A stretch of 32,422 bases of DNA from Gammaproteobacteria bacterium (GTDB lineage Bacteria > Pseudomonadota > Gammaproteobacteria > Pseudomonadales > Azotimanducaceae), in the NCBI GenBank assembly GCA_026707905.1, contig JAPOVY010000123.1:1-32422 (forward strand). Reading direction: 5' to 3'. Made by a program: the position numbers and the translations under genes. Numbering within the stretch: the first letter of the stretch is position 1; each line of letters starts with the position of its first letter. Positions 1 to 8,664 of the stretch are shown here, one piece after another. The notes under the pieces are model-generated. The model ran no database searches. It was not told the DNA's origin and saw only the letters and a program-made list of their open reading frames with translations.

Positions 1-1
1 G

Positions 2-1024
2 CGCAACCACGAACGGAACTGCCGGCGAAGCCGCGCCTCCGCCTCGGCGGCCACGCACGGGGACGGTGTGAGTGTGCTTCGAGAATCGCTTGAACAGCAC
101 CTCACTCGTCCGGTCGAATCGATGGAATATGACGGGATACCGGTCGCTGTGATCGGTCGACCGAATGTTGGCAAATCGACACTCGTCAACGCGTTACTCG
201 GTGACGAACGTTGCGTCGTGTTTGACAAACCAGGTACTACAAGAGATTCGATCTACATACCGTTCGAGAGGGATGATCAACGCTATGTGTTGATTGATAC
301 GGCGGGTATTCGACGAAAGGGTAGAGTGGATGACGTCGTAGAGAAGTTCTCAGTCGTCAAAGCACTAGACGCAATGGTCGCAGCTGATGTGGCGTTGCTC
401 GTGATCGATGCGACCGAAGGAATCGTCGAGCAAGATTTACACATTGTGAGTTACGCGGTCGAGGCAGGAACAGGATTGATCCTCGTCGTCAACAAAGTCG
501 ATGCCATGGATTCAGAGCAGCGACGCGCATTGAAGAACTCTCTATCGAGACGTTTGAGTTTTGCAGAATGGATTCCGATTCATCACACATCGGCTCTCAA
601 TCGCACCGGCATCAGAAAGCTTTACCCTAAAGTGCGACAAATACACCGAGCTGGGAAGTTGGATGTCGCGACACCTGAACTGAATCGGATACTTCACGAC
701 GCAGTAGAAAGGCATACGCCACCGACAATCCGATCACGTTCGGTAAAGCTGCGCTACGTTAACAAGCTTCGCGATCATCCGCCTTCTCTGTTAGTTCACG
801 GAAATCAAGTTGAGTCACTACCTTCAAGCTACAGGAAATACTTGGAAAATCGTTTTCGAACTGCGCTGAAGATTGTTGGCATGCCGATCGCAATTGATTT
901 TCGAAATACCGAAAATCCGTTTGGCGATCGACGGAACGAACTTACGCGGCGTCAACAGAAACACCGACAAAGACTGATCCAACGACGCAAGGCTCGAGCG
1001 AAGTCGAAACGAATGCGCGGTTAA
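2..1024 (+). CDS. der: Ribosome-assembly GTPase Der (EngA), C-terminal half, cut by window edge
   Basis: Der is a double-GTPase needed for maturation of the 50S ribosomal subunit. The visible part holds the second G domain and the C-terminal KH-like domain; the first G domain lies beyond the left edge. In the visible frame I see a P-loop (GRPNVGKS, bases about 152-175), the G2/G3 signatures GTTRDSIYIP and DTAG, the G4 motif NKVD, and a KH-like tail containing HGNQVESLPSSYRKYL, close to known Der proteins. The frame is open to base 2 and residues just before the GTG at 68 (ATHGDGV) match the inter-domain linker, so that GTG is internal and not the start. The C-terminus is very basic (RRKARAKSKRMRG), as in the family. 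The first ~45 bases are much richer in G+C than the rest and translate poorly. It ends 3 bp from the convergent M23 gene with no terminator hairpin between. Confidence 0.95.
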   Translation, partial: RNHERNCRRSRASASAATHGDGVSVLRESLEQHLTRPVESMEYDGIPVAVIGRPNVGKSTLVNALLGDERCVVFDKPGTTRDSIYIPFERDDQRYVLIDTAGIRRKGRVDDVVEKFSVVKALDAMVAADVALLVIDATEGIVEQDLHIVSYAVEAGTGLILVVNKVDAMDSEQRRALKNSLSRRLSFAEWIPIHHTSALNRTGIRKLYPKVRQIHRAGKLDVATPELNRILHDAVERHTPPTIRSRSVKLRYVNKLRDHPPSLLVHGNQVESLPSSYRKYLENRFRTALKIVGMPIAIDFRNTENPFGDRRNELTRRQQKHRQRLIQRRKARAKSKRMRG

Positions 1025-1027
1025 AAA

Positions 1028-1900
1028 TTAAGGATCCGCGTCGTGAAGTGCGTTCAGCGTTGCCATAAATACTGCGGGATCGGTACGCACACCATTTAGA
1101 CTGACCGTCCAATGTAGATGGGGACCTGTCGAACGGCCGGTCGTACCTACTGCACCAATCACTTCGCCACGATCAATTCGCTGCCCTTCTGTAACGAGAA
1201 TCTCGCTCAAATGGCACATCATCGACACGAATCCACCGCCGTGGTCGATCAGAACCGTTTTACCATTGAAAAAGAAGTCCCCTACGACTACAACGGTGCC
1301 AGGCGTCGGATTCTTAATAGGCGTGCCAGTCGGCGCTGCCCAATCGATACCTGAATGCGGATTGCGAGGCTGATCGTTAAAGAACCGTCTCGATCCGAAC
1401 ACGCCTGAATTACGACCCTCAACCGGTTGGATTATTGGAAGGAGATCGTCCGGTTGTGACGTGAATAGCTCATACGCCGCTCTCATCCGCGCCGATTCTT
1501 CTCGTACGCGTTCAAGTGTGGGAGCGGATGGTGTGACGTGTTCCTGATCCGTCACGGTGATACGTTCTTCAGGGTAGTCTCGATCGAGAACCTTGATCGC
1601 TACGTTCTCTGCGCGGCCGTCATCGTACGTCAGTTGAACGTGGTATTCGCCGGATGTCGTGAATAACGGGATTGCCACGATCGCGATAGCACCGACGATC
1701 AGCTGAGGTTTTTCCTGAAACGTAACGCTTGTGACCGCGGGTGTGTCGACCGGCACCAACGCGATCGTGCCATGAGCGCCTTGAGGTAAGGTCCTCGCAT
1801 GCAGACTGAGTGAACCCAGCAGGAGAACTACAGTAATCAGGAACCCGCCGATACGAGCTCGGCTTTTCAGTATTTGGTTCACCTTAATCACCCTCTTCAC
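1028..1900 (-). CDS. M23-family peptidoglycan endopeptidase, exported
   Basis: A 290-residue zinc metallopeptidase of the M23 (LytM/lysostaphin) family, expected to cut or regulate cutting of peptidoglycan cross-links in the periplasm. A basic N-terminus and a hydrophobic stretch at about residues 18-34 look like a signal peptide or anchor, followed by a beta-rich region and a short charged helix (about 128-148). The catalytic domain fills about 160-280 with an intact set of residues: H182 and D186 (HSGID), H230 (MCHLSE) and H263 (HLHW). It is therefore predicted active rather than a degenerate EnvC/NlpD-like regulator. Its start overlaps the end of xseA by 17 bp, so the two are probably co-transcribed and translationally coupled. 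The exact in vivo substrate cannot be read from sequence. Confidence 0.9.
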   Translation of the reverse strand: MKRVIKVNQILKSRARIGGFLITVVLLLGSLSLHARTLPQGAHGTIALVPVDTPAVTSVTFQEKPQLIVGAIAIVAIPLFTTSGEYHVQLTYDDGRAENVAIKVLDRDYPEERITVTDQEHVTPSAPTLERVREESARMRAAYELFTSQPDDLLPIIQPVEGRNSGVFGSRRFFNDQPRNPHSGIDWAAPTGTPIKNPTPGTVVVVGDFFFNGKTVLIDHGGGFVSMMCHLSEILVTEGQRIDRGEVIGAVGTTGRSTGPHLHWTVSLNGVRTDPAVFMATLNALHDADP

Positions 1901-3452
1901 GCGCGCTTGTTGTTTTTACGATGGCATCGATCGTTCCATCTCGCACGTGTGCTCGAATTGGTTCATCCGTTTGTACTCCACCAATCTCAGAGACGATCTC
2001 ACCCCAAGAGGTGCCATCGGGTTTAGTGACTACCGCGTACCCTCGTTCAAGCGTTGCAAGTGGACTTACAGCACGGAGGGTTGCGACGTTCTGTCGAAGA
2101 AAGGCGTCACGATTCTCCACTGCGGCGCGTAACGATGAAGCGAGCAAGTCACGCATGCGATTTACGATTCCTTGTAGTCGTTCGATTCGGTCCATTGGTC
2201 GAACACGAGCGAGTCGCGTGAGTGCAAGACGCAATTGACTTTGATGTTGGTTTAGCGCCGATTTCAGAAACTCCTGAAGTTGGCGTTGTGATTCATTACG
2301 ACGTCGCTCAAGACCATCCAGGTTCGTGCTCGGGTTGCTACGCTGTAATCGATGTTCAAGGTTTGTGAGTCTCTCATTGAGGGTCTTGATGCGAATGTGC
2401 GGCGAAACACGATGTAACCGTAGAGATAGGCTGATGACCTTTCGATCGCGTAACTCGAAATGCGAATCAAAGGCTGCATGCATCTTTTCTCGCACGCGGA
2501 GCAGGCGGTCCGTGTGATTGACGATGTCTTGTGTCGGCTTCCGCAGGCGTACGTTTAAAGTCTCAAGGTCTCGGACAAAGTGCACAAGAGAACCTTCTAC
2601 TAGACTGCGTAACTGATGTTCCGTGCTGGCTACATGTTGCTGCAGTTCTAAACGATCGGGTGCCATTAACTCGACTGCCGTCGACGGCGTCGCAGCACGC
2701 TGATCGGCCACAAAGTCAGAAATAGAGACATCCTTTTCGTGCCCAATCGCACTTACAACGGGAATCGGGCAAGCAAAGATCGCGCGCGCAACCATTTCGT
2801 CGTTGAACGCATTGAGGTCTTCGAACGACCCACCGCCACGCGTCAAAAGCAATACATCGGCATTTAGATCTTTGTGCATTGCACGACGGATTGCGTTGGT
2901 GATTGAGTCGGGTGCATTGTGTCCCTGTACTAACGTAGGCACTAGATGTATTTCGGACAACGGGTAGCGTCGACTGAAATTCTGGATCACGTCTCGAACA
3001 GCGGCACCATCTTTCGACGTCAGTAACGCAACCCGTTTTGGAAATCGTGGGATTGGTTTCTTATGTTCCGGGCGAAACAGCCCTTCGCGTTCGAGGTCGC
3101 GGCGCAGGCGTTCAAACTCAGCTCGAAGCGCTCCTTCACCCGCGAGTTCCATACGATCGACGAGGATTTGAAACTGACCTCGTTCACGATAGATCGTAAA
3201 TTTGCCTCTAACGTTGACCTTTGAGCCGTTTTCAACATTGAAGCGAAAGCGTCGATTAACACTTTGCCACACGACACAGTGGAGCGTTGCGTTTCCTTCC
3301 ACTAAGTCGAAGTACCAATGTCCCTTCGAGTAAAGATTCGATATCTCACCCGTAACCCAAAGGGGTAAGAATTGCTCTTCTAGGACGCGATTAACGCGCT
3401 CAATGGCTTGTGCAACCGTATGTATCGGTTCGTTAGTGCCATCTTCTGGCAT
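1884..3452 (-). CDS. xseA: Exodeoxyribonuclease VII large subunit
   Basis: XseA is the catalytic subunit of exonuclease VII, which degrades single-stranded DNA to oligonucleotides with the small subunit XseB (not in this window). The N-terminal OB-fold covers about residues 8-105 (PLWVTGEISNL, GHWYFDL). The nuclease domain follows, with the conserved GGGSFEDL (206-213) and GHEKD (237-241) segments and the DQRAATPSTAVEL motif; a long coiled-coil region runs from about 270 to 450, and the C-terminus has the usual RGYAVV segment. At 522 residues it is longer than the E. coli protein (about 456), mostly in the coiled coil. The ATG start fits the family N-terminus, although I see no clear ribosome-binding site. 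It reads leftward, divergent from guaB, and overlaps the M23 gene. Confidence 0.95.
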   Translation of the reverse strand: MPEDGTNEPIHTVAQAIERVNRVLEEQFLPLWVTGEISNLYSKGHWYFDLVEGNATLHCVVWQSVNRRFRFNVENGSKVNVRGKFTIYRERGQFQILVDRMELAGEGALRAEFERLRRDLEREGLFRPEHKKPIPRFPKRVALLTSKDGAAVRDVIQNFSRRYPLSEIHLVPTLVQGHNAPDSITNAIRRAMHKDLNADVLLLTRGGGSFEDLNAFNDEMVARAIFACPIPVVSAIGHEKDVSISDFVADQRAATPSTAVELMAPDRLELQQHVASTEHQLRSLVEGSLVHFVRDLETLNVRLRKPTQDIVNHTDRLLRVREKMHAAFDSHFELRDRKVISLSLRLHRVSPHIRIKTLNERLTNLEHRLQRSNPSTNLDGLERRRNESQRQLQEFLKSALNQHQSQLRLALTRLARVRPMDRIERLQGIVNRMRDLLASSLRAAVENRDAFLRQNVATLRAVSPLATLERGYAVVTKPDGTSWGEIVSEIGGVQTDEPIRAHVRDGTIDAIVKTTSAREEGD

Positions 3453-3667
3453 TGATTACTGAGTTTTTAAAACGCTTACAACAGGTACCGAGTACCGAGT
3501 TGAATTCTATTGCGACCGTTTTTACTTGGTATGACAGTATGCGGAAGCGCGCCACGTGACTGTTGTATTGGGTTCTTACTTTGCCAATGCGAAGTAGGAA
3601 GAGTTGATTTATGTCGCTTGATGAAGCGCCGTCGCTAAAATCTCCTTTTGGTCGAAGGCTAAACAGC
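3453..3667. promoter_or_regulatory. Divergent promoter region between xseA and guaB
   Basis: The region between the divergent xseA and guaB starts must hold both promoters. It contains a tandem repeat TACCGAG x2 (3486-3499) and a T-rich stretch at 3517-3527. Two ribosome-binding-like sequences are present: AGGAAGAG (about 3596-3603), 9-15 bases before the ATG at 3611, and GAAGG (3654-3658), nine bases before the ATG at 3668. I could not place -35/-10 boxes convincingly and see no PurR-type operator. Confidence 0.4.
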
Positions 3668-5134
3668 ATGTTGCGCATCACCAACGAAGCCCTGACGTTC
3701 GACGATGTGCTTTTGCGACCAGGTTACTCCAAGGTCCTTCCCGCCGATGTCTCGCTGCAATCCCGTGTCACGCGCGACATTTGCTTGAACGTTCCACTCA
3801 TCTCTGCCGCTATGGACACCGTGACCGAGGCTCGGCTTGCGATCGGAATTGCTCAAGAAGGTGGCATCGGCATCGTGCATAAGAACATGTCGATCGAAGC
3901 ACAGGCGGAGGAAGTTCGAACAGTCAAAAAATTTGAGACGGGCGTTATTCGAGACCCGATTACGATCGACGCAGATGCGTCTCTTCAGGACCTAATAAAC
4001 CTAACAGCGAAACACCAAATTTCCGGCGTTCCCGTTTTAAGTCAGAACAAGTTGGCAGGGATCGTCACTCATCGTGATATTCGATTTGAAACACGTATGG
4101 ACTTGCGCGTCGAGGATGTCATGACGCCGAAGTCAAAACTCGTAACGACCGCTGAGGACTCGTCGTTTGAGACTATTCTCGAGCTACTTCAGCGGCACCG
4201 AATCGAGAAGATTCTGTTGACGGATGTCGATGGGCAACTGAGTGGAATGGTCACAGTCAAAGACATTCAGAAGTCGCAGGACTATCCCAATGCGTGCAAA
4301 GATGACGCAGGTCAGCTACGCGTAGGTGCGTCGGTAGGCACAAGCTCTGAAACTGATGAACGAGTCGCAAAACTGGCAGAAGCCGGTGCGGATTTGATCG
4401 TCGTAGATACGGCTCACGGACACACGAAAAACGTCATCGAACGCATACGATGGATTAAGCAGTCGTTTGCAGATATCAGTGTCGTCGGTGGCAATATTGC
4501 GACGGCGGAAGGTGCACGTGCACTTGTCGACGCGGGGGCAGATGCAGTGAAAGTCGGCATCGGCCCCGGTAGCATCTGTACGACGCGAATGGTCACCGGT
4601 GTTGGTGTACCTCAGGTTACTGCGATCGACGAAGTTGCTACTGAGTTGAACTCAGAAGATGTCCCTGTCATCGCTGATGGTGGCATACGCTATTCTGGTG
4701 ACATTGCGAAGGCGATCGCAGCGGGCGCCGACTGTGTCATGATTGGAACTTTGCTGGCGGGTACGGACGAAGCCCCTGGTGAGATCGAGCTCTATCAAGG
4801 GCGCACCTATAAAAGCTATCGAGGCATGGGTTCTCTAGGCGCGATGGCTGAACATCGTGGCTCGCGAAATCGGTACGCGTTGAATGAGGACGCCAATGTG
4901 AACAAACTCGTACCAGAGGGTGTTGAAGGACGCGTGCCATATCGTGGTCCACTTCGCGCAGTTGTGCAACAGATGACTGGAGGTCTGCGAAGTGCGATGG
5001 GTTATACAGGGTGCGAAACTGTCGATGAACTCCGCACACGATCTCAATTCACCACGATCACCAGTGCTAGTCAAGAGGAGAGTCACGTCCACGACGTGGA
5101 TATCGTTAAGGAAGCGCCTAACTATCCGGGCTGA
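3668..5134 (+). CDS. guaB: Inosine-5'-monophosphate dehydrogenase
   Basis: GuaB oxidises IMP to XMP with NAD+, the first committed step of guanine nucleotide synthesis. From the ATG at 3668 the protein is 488 residues, the same length as E. coli GuaB, and begins [16 protein letters not shown] as the family does; an in-frame ATG at 3611 would add 19 unconserved residues and is not preferred. A tandem CBS-domain pair occupies about residues 93-200 inside the (beta/alpha)8 barrel. The active-site loop GPGSICTTR carries the catalytic cysteine C304, and the flap [11 protein letters not shown] is intact. GAAGG at 3654-3658 is well placed for translation from 3668. It is followed 42 bp later by guaA, so guaBA is probably one operon ending near a weak hairpin at 6723-6747. 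Confidence 0.97.
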   Translation: MLRITNEALTFDDVLLRPGYSKVLPADVSLQSRVTRDICLNVPLISAAMDTVTEARLAIGIAQEGGIGIVHKNMSIEAQAEEVRTVKKFETGVIRDPITIDADASLQDLINLTAKHQISGVPVLSQNKLAGIVTHRDIRFETRMDLRVEDVMTPKSKLVTTAEDSSFETILELLQRHRIEKILLTDVDGQLSGMVTVKDIQKSQDYPNACKDDAGQLRVGASVGTSSETDERVAKLAEAGADLIVVDTAHGHTKNVIERIRWIKQSFADISVVGGNIATAEGARALVDAGADAVKVGIGPGSICTTRMVTGVGVPQVTAIDEVATELNSEDVPVIADGGIRYSGDIAKAIAAGADCVMIGTLLAGTDEAPGEIELYQGRTYKSYRGMGSLGAMAEHRGSRNRYALNEDANVNKLVPEGVEGRVPYRGPLRAVVQQMTGGLRSAMGYTGCETVDELRTRSQFTTITSASQEESHVHDVDIVKEAPNYPG

Positions 5135-5176
5135 TTCAGAATTCACGCCCATCTTTAAACACTTGGACTAGACGCC

Positions 5177-6712
5177 TTGATCGTTGTTATCGATTTCGGT
5201 TCGCAAACGACACAATTGATTGCGCGTCGGGTACGTGAGCTGAACGTCTATTGTGAGATTCATCCGTTCGACGCTGAAGCATCACTGCTCGAAGATTTAC
5301 GTCCTGATGCATTCATCCTGTCAGGTGGTCCAGAGTCTGTAACGGAGCGAATCACGCCTCGCATTCCTGATTGGTTGCTCGAAAGCAGAAAGCCCATTCT
5401 CGGGATCTGCTATGGCATGCAGGCATTGGTAGCACAACTCGGCGGGCACGTTGAGGACTCCCAGATGAAGGAATTCGGTGCGACGGAGATCGTGACGAAC
5501 GGTAGCGATTCACTGTTGCACGGACTCGGTAACACGTTACCGGTATGGATGAGCCACGGCGATAAAGTCGCAACGTTACCGGAGGGGTTTACCGGTACCG
5601 CGAAAACGGCGTCGGCGCCGTTCGTCGGTATGGCGGACGTTGAACGCAAGTGGTACGGCATTCAGTTTCATCCTGAAGTCACACACACACGTGATGGCAA
5701 CGAAATCTTGCGTCGGTTCCTGTTCGATGTCGTCAGATGTGATCCTTCTTGGCGACCCGCAAACATCGTTGACAGGATGGTTGAGGAGATTCGTGCTACG
5801 GTTGGGGATGATGAAGTACTACTAGGTTTGTCGGGCGGCGTTGACTCGAGTGTGACGGCTGCACTACTTGCTCGAGCGATTGGTGAGAGACTTCACTGCG
5901 TGTTCGTCGACAACGGATTGATTCGCATGAATGAGCGTGAGGAAGTCGAACGGGCATTTCAACCATCTAACACAATGACACTGGACTTGAGAGTGGTTGA
6001 CGCGAAGACAAGATTTCTCGATGCTCTACGTGGCACGGCTGATCCTGAAGCGAAACGGAAGATCATCGGTGAAACTTTCATTCGCGTATTTGAAGATGTC
6101 GCCACAGTATTACCCAAAGTTAAGTTTCTTGGACAAGGTACCATCTATCCGGATGTTGTCGAGTCCGCTGCGACGAAGTTTGGTAAGTCACATGTGATTA
6201 AAAGTCACCACAACGTTGGTGGTTTGCCGGAGAGGCTCCATTTGCAGCTGCTTGAGCCGTTGAGAGGTTTATTTAAGGATGAGGTCCGCCAGGTAGGTCT
6301 AGCACTCGGGTTACCTGATTCCCTGATTAACCGACACCCATTTCCGGGACCTGGGCTCGCCGTACGAGTGCTAGGCGAAGTTCATGAAAAACATTTAGAC
6401 ACCCTTCGACAGGCAGACGCGATTTATCTTGACGAGTTGCGGGGTGCAGATTGGTATCACAAGGTTGCACAAGCTTTTTGTGTATTCCTGCCAGTCAAAT
6501 CCGTCGGCGTTATGGGAGACACACGGCGCTACGAGCACGTGATCGCGTTGCGCGCAGTTACGACCACCGACTTCATGACGGCGGATTGGGCGAAGCTGCC
6601 TCACGCGTTGATCGGCAGAATCTCGTCGAGGATCATCAACGAGGTCGAAGGGGTATCACGCGTCGTCTACGACATCTCGAGCAAACCGCCTGCAACGATC
6701 GAATGGGAATAG
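5177..6712 (+). CDS. guaA: GMP synthase (glutamine-hydrolysing), TTG start
   Basis: GuaA converts XMP to GMP using ATP and ammonia from glutamine. The N-terminal class I amidotransferase domain shows the nucleophile C78 (LGICYGMQ) and the H165/E167 pair (FHPEV). The ATP-pyrophosphatase domain has the PP-loop SGGVDSS at 219-225, and the C-terminal dimerisation domain ends KPPATIEWE as expected. The start is a TTG: an in-frame stop lies at 5156-5158 and no ATG or GTG occurs between it and the conserved IVVIDFGSQ, so TTG at 5177 is the only usual start, with a weak GGA nine bases before it. The N-terminus is therefore several residues shorter than in E. coli. It follows guaB by 42 bp. Confidence 0.96.
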   Translation: MIVVIDFGSQTTQLIARRVRELNVYCEIHPFDAEASLLEDLRPDAFILSGGPESVTERITPRIPDWLLESRKPILGICYGMQALVAQLGGHVEDSQMKEFGATEIVTNGSDSLLHGLGNTLPVWMSHGDKVATLPEGFTGTAKTASAPFVGMADVERKWYGIQFHPEVTHTRDGNEILRRFLFDVVRCDPSWRPANIVDRMVEEIRATVGDDEVLLGLSGGVDSSVTAALLARAIGERLHCVFVDNGLIRMNEREEVERAFQPSNTMTLDLRVVDAKTRFLDALRGTADPEAKRKIIGETFIRVFEDVATVLPKVKFLGQGTIYPDVVESAATKFGKSHVIKSHHNVGGLPERLHLQLLEPLRGLFKDEVRQVGLALGLPDSLINRHPFPGPGLAVRVLGEVHEKHLDTLRQADAIYLDELRGADWYHKVAQAFCVFLPVKSVGVMGDTRRYEHVIALRAVTTTDFMTADWAKLPHALIGRISSRIINEVEGVSRVVYDISSKPPATIEWE

Positions 6713-6722
6713 ACGTTTGGCT

Positions 6723-6747
6723 GAAACCCTGATTCGATGAGGGTTTT
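6723..6747 (+). terminator. Weak hairpin downstream of guaA
   Basis: An AAACCCT / AGGGTTT stem (7 bp, 6724-6730 with 6740-6746) with a 9-base loop lies just after the guaA stop. The T run after it is short (TTTTGG), so this could be a weak intrinsic terminator or only an mRNA 3' end structure. Confidence 0.35.
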
Positions 6748-6761
6748 GGAGTAACAAACTT

Positions 6762-6809
6762 CTTACAAACCACCTTTACACTCCCCACTTTTGCGTAAGC
6801 ACTTACAAA
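6762..6809. repeat. CTTACAAA direct repeat and GTAAG palindrome upstream of the acetyltransferase
   Basis: CTTACAAA occurs at 6762-6769 and again at 6802-6809, 40 bp apart. The second copy forms the palindrome GTAAG-CA-CTTAC (6795-6806). It could be an operator or chance; a possible promoter (TTGTTC, 16 bp spacer, CATAGT) lies just downstream at about 6822-6849. Confidence 0.3.
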
Positions 6810-6872
6810 AATGTGACGAATTTGTTCGACTATAGCGCTTCAGCATAGTCGCGGTTAGGAAGGAACACCCTT

Positions 6873-7298
6873 ATGTCACGATTTCGAATTGGAAGTTTCC
6901 AGTCAAGTGACACGAATAGCGTGATCGATATTTGGGAGCAATGTGGTTTGACGAGAAGTTGGAACAACCCACACTTGGATATAACAAGAAAACTATCTTG
7001 CCAGAGCGAGTTGTTCTTCGTTGGTGAGTTTGCAAGCAATGTTGTTGCAACAGCGATGTTTGGTTTTGATGGGCATAGAGGGTGGTTGAGCTATTTCGCC
7101 GTCCTTCCCAACTACCAAAACAGAGGTTTCGGTAGAGAGCTACTAGAGTTTGGGGAGGAGCAACTCAAGGCAATAGGCTGCCCGAAGTTAAATTTGCAAG
7201 TTAGGGCAGCGAATGTAGAGGCGATGGATTTCTACAGAAGAGTTGGTTACACAGAAGACAACGTAGTTTCTTTTGGTAAGAGATTGATTGCGGATTGA
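6873..7298 (+). CDS. ypeA: GNAT acetyltransferase, YpeA-like
   Basis: A 141-residue GCN5-related N-acetyltransferase whose whole length resembles E. coli YpeA. Shared signatures include the WNxPxxDIxRK segment near residues 30-40, GHRGWLSYFAVLP, the acetyl-CoA pyrophosphate loop QNRGFG (Q/RxxGxG/A), the GCPKLNLQVRAANVEAMDFYRRVGY segment region and GKRLI at the end. The acceptor substrate of YpeA proteins is not established. The RBS AGGAAGGA lies a few bases before the ATG. Base and codon use differ sharply from neighbours: 8 of its 11 arginines are AGA and one is AGG, codons that guaA and purL largely avoid, and the gene is AT-rich. This, and its place between guaA and genes of other function, suggests recent horizontal acquisition. 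It appears to be a single-gene unit. Confidence 0.88.
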   Translation: MSRFRIGSFQSSDTNSVIDIWEQCGLTRSWNNPHLDITRKLSCQSELFFVGEFASNVVATAMFGFDGHRGWLSYFAVLPNYQNRGFGRELLEFGEEQLKAIGCPKLNLQVRAANVEAMDFYRRVGYTEDNVVSFGKRLIAD

Positions 7299-7555
7299 GC
7301 GCATTGCCTTCAACAGTGACAACGTTCGCAACCATGAGCTGCGTAGTTCTTTGGTTTTATTTACTTATAGTTTTTGAGGCAGAGCAATGAGACAGAGCAA
7401 GAGTTACAGACGAGCTACAAACTACTCATGTCACCTCTACAGCCCTATGTTTACGAGGGGTTTCGGCAAGCCTACTAACGAATGGGAGTGATAGTAATAA
7501 GATCGCGATTAGACTGTATTCCGACGACAGGAACATCGACGGGGGTAAATGTCAG
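7299..7555. other. Intergenic region before the dioxygenase gene
   Basis: No gene is supported here. The left half is AT-rich like ypeA and holds a short direct repeat, CAGAGCAA, at about 7380-7387 and 7393-7400. GGGGG at 7541-7545 lies ten bases before the ATG at 7556 and probably serves as its ribosome-binding site. No terminator hairpin for ypeA and no convincing promoter were found. Confidence 0.5.
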
Positions 7556-8536
7556 ATGCCAGAGCGTCTGAATAGTCGACTCAGTACCGTATTTGAGCCA
7601 CCGAGTTTAGCAGAGGACGGTGTACCTGTCTCGGAAGCCGAAATCGAGTTCTTCAAGGACAACGGTTTCTTGTTCAAGCGTGACTTGATTGAACCTGAAC
7701 TCGCTACAAAAGCGCTCGATCAAGCGTGGCGGAGCCTGGTCGAGAGCATGCCACCAACTAAGAAGAGTAGCTGGAAACTGGAACGAGACGATCCAGCAAG
7801 CTGGCGCTCACCGCAATGGGCGGAAATGCCGCCCGCTGATACGTCTGGTCCGTTCGAGGGAAGGCAACGTACTGCCGTTCATGGTCGAACGGTCAAAATG
7901 CATGAAATTGGTAGTGAGTCGTTCCTCGTAGACCTTGTTCCGAATAACCCACGCATCCGCGAGATTGCTCGCAGATTGCTCGCAGACAATCTCAAGAAAA
8001 GCGAGCGTACAAGGGGCGTTTATGCGTTCTTTCCGTCAGAAAGATTGACTGGCGAAGAGATGGAAAAGAGGATGAACGGTGCGAGTCTAGGACCGCATAC
8101 GGACCGAGTGTGCCAGCAGCTCAATGTGTGTGCCTATCTTGACGACGTCCCGCCTCGGTCCGGAGGGTTTACGGTTTATCCGGGTAGTCATCGGATCATG
8201 TTTCGAGCGCATCGATACGAAGCGAACTGGTCGCCGACCGACGCCTTCAATGATGCGATGCGCGAAGTGGTTGCGAAAATCACGCCTGTTGAGTTTGCAG
8301 GCCTGCAAGGAGACGTTGTGTTTTGGCACGGACGGACTGTTCACACTGCGGGAATCCACGTCGGTGATTCAATTCGTTGGGCAGTATTCGCCGATTTCAC
8401 CGAAGATCGTGAGATTCTGGACGCGAATGCGCATCGAGAACTCGGTCTCTACGAGTGGTTTAAAGACGCCAAGCTGTTCAAGAATGACGAAAAGGTCGGT
8501 GCCGACATGTGGCAGAACTGGCGATTGTCGGACTAA
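7556..8536 (+). CDS. Phytanoyl-CoA dioxygenase (PhyH) family Fe(II)/2-oxoglutarate oxygenase
   Basis: A 326-residue cytosolic enzyme of the PhyH-type, non-heme iron, 2-oxoglutarate-dependent dioxygenases, which usually hydroxylate small molecules. The iron-binding facial triad is visible: H181 and D183 (GPHTDR) and a distal histidine in WHGRTVHTAG (H263, with H258 nearby). R274 (DSIRW) is placed to bind the 2-oxoglutarate carboxylate, and SGGFTVYPGSH is the conserved strand between them. All catalytic residues appear intact. There is no signal peptide. The next gene, an amidohydrolase on the same strand 128 bp downstream, may belong to the same catabolic unit, since a strong terminator follows only after that gene. 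The substrate cannot be named: PhyH proteins act on fatty acyl-CoAs, ectoine, amino acids, phosphonates and natural products. Confidence 0.88.
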   Translation: MPERLNSRLSTVFEPPSLAEDGVPVSEAEIEFFKDNGFLFKRDLIEPELATKALDQAWRSLVESMPPTKKSSWKLERDDPASWRSPQWAEMPPADTSGPFEGRQRTAVHGRTVKMHEIGSESFLVDLVPNNPRIREIARRLLADNLKKSERTRGVYAFFPSERLTGEEMEKRMNGASLGPHTDRVCQQLNVCAYLDDVPPRSGGFTVYPGSHRIMFRAHRYEANWSPTDAFNDAMREVVAKITPVEFAGLQGDVVFWHGRTVHTAGIHVGDSIRWAVFADFTEDREILDANAHRELGLYEWFKDAKLFKNDEKVGADMWQNWRLSD

Positions 8537-8654
8537 CTCTCTCGCATCACGGACGATCGAACGAACCGGGAGCGCAAGCACGAACCGACCATACGCGCTT
8601 TCAAATACGTTAAATATGCCTGTCGACTCTCTGTTAGTCGTCCAAAAATCCCAT

Positions 8655-8660
8655 GGAGGG
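8655..8660 (+). promoter_or_regulatory. Ribosome-binding site deciding the amidohydrolase start
   Basis: GGAGGG sits four bases before the ATG at 8665. It overlaps the in-frame ATG at 8653, so the downstream ATG is the better start. Confidence 0.65.
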
Positions 8661-8664
8661 ACTT

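Noticed and set aside
3611..3667. Longer GuaB from ATG 3611
   Set aside because: The added 19 residues are not in the family; ATG 3668 gives the standard 488-residue protein and has GAAGG nine bases upstream, although a ribosome-binding site also precedes 3611.
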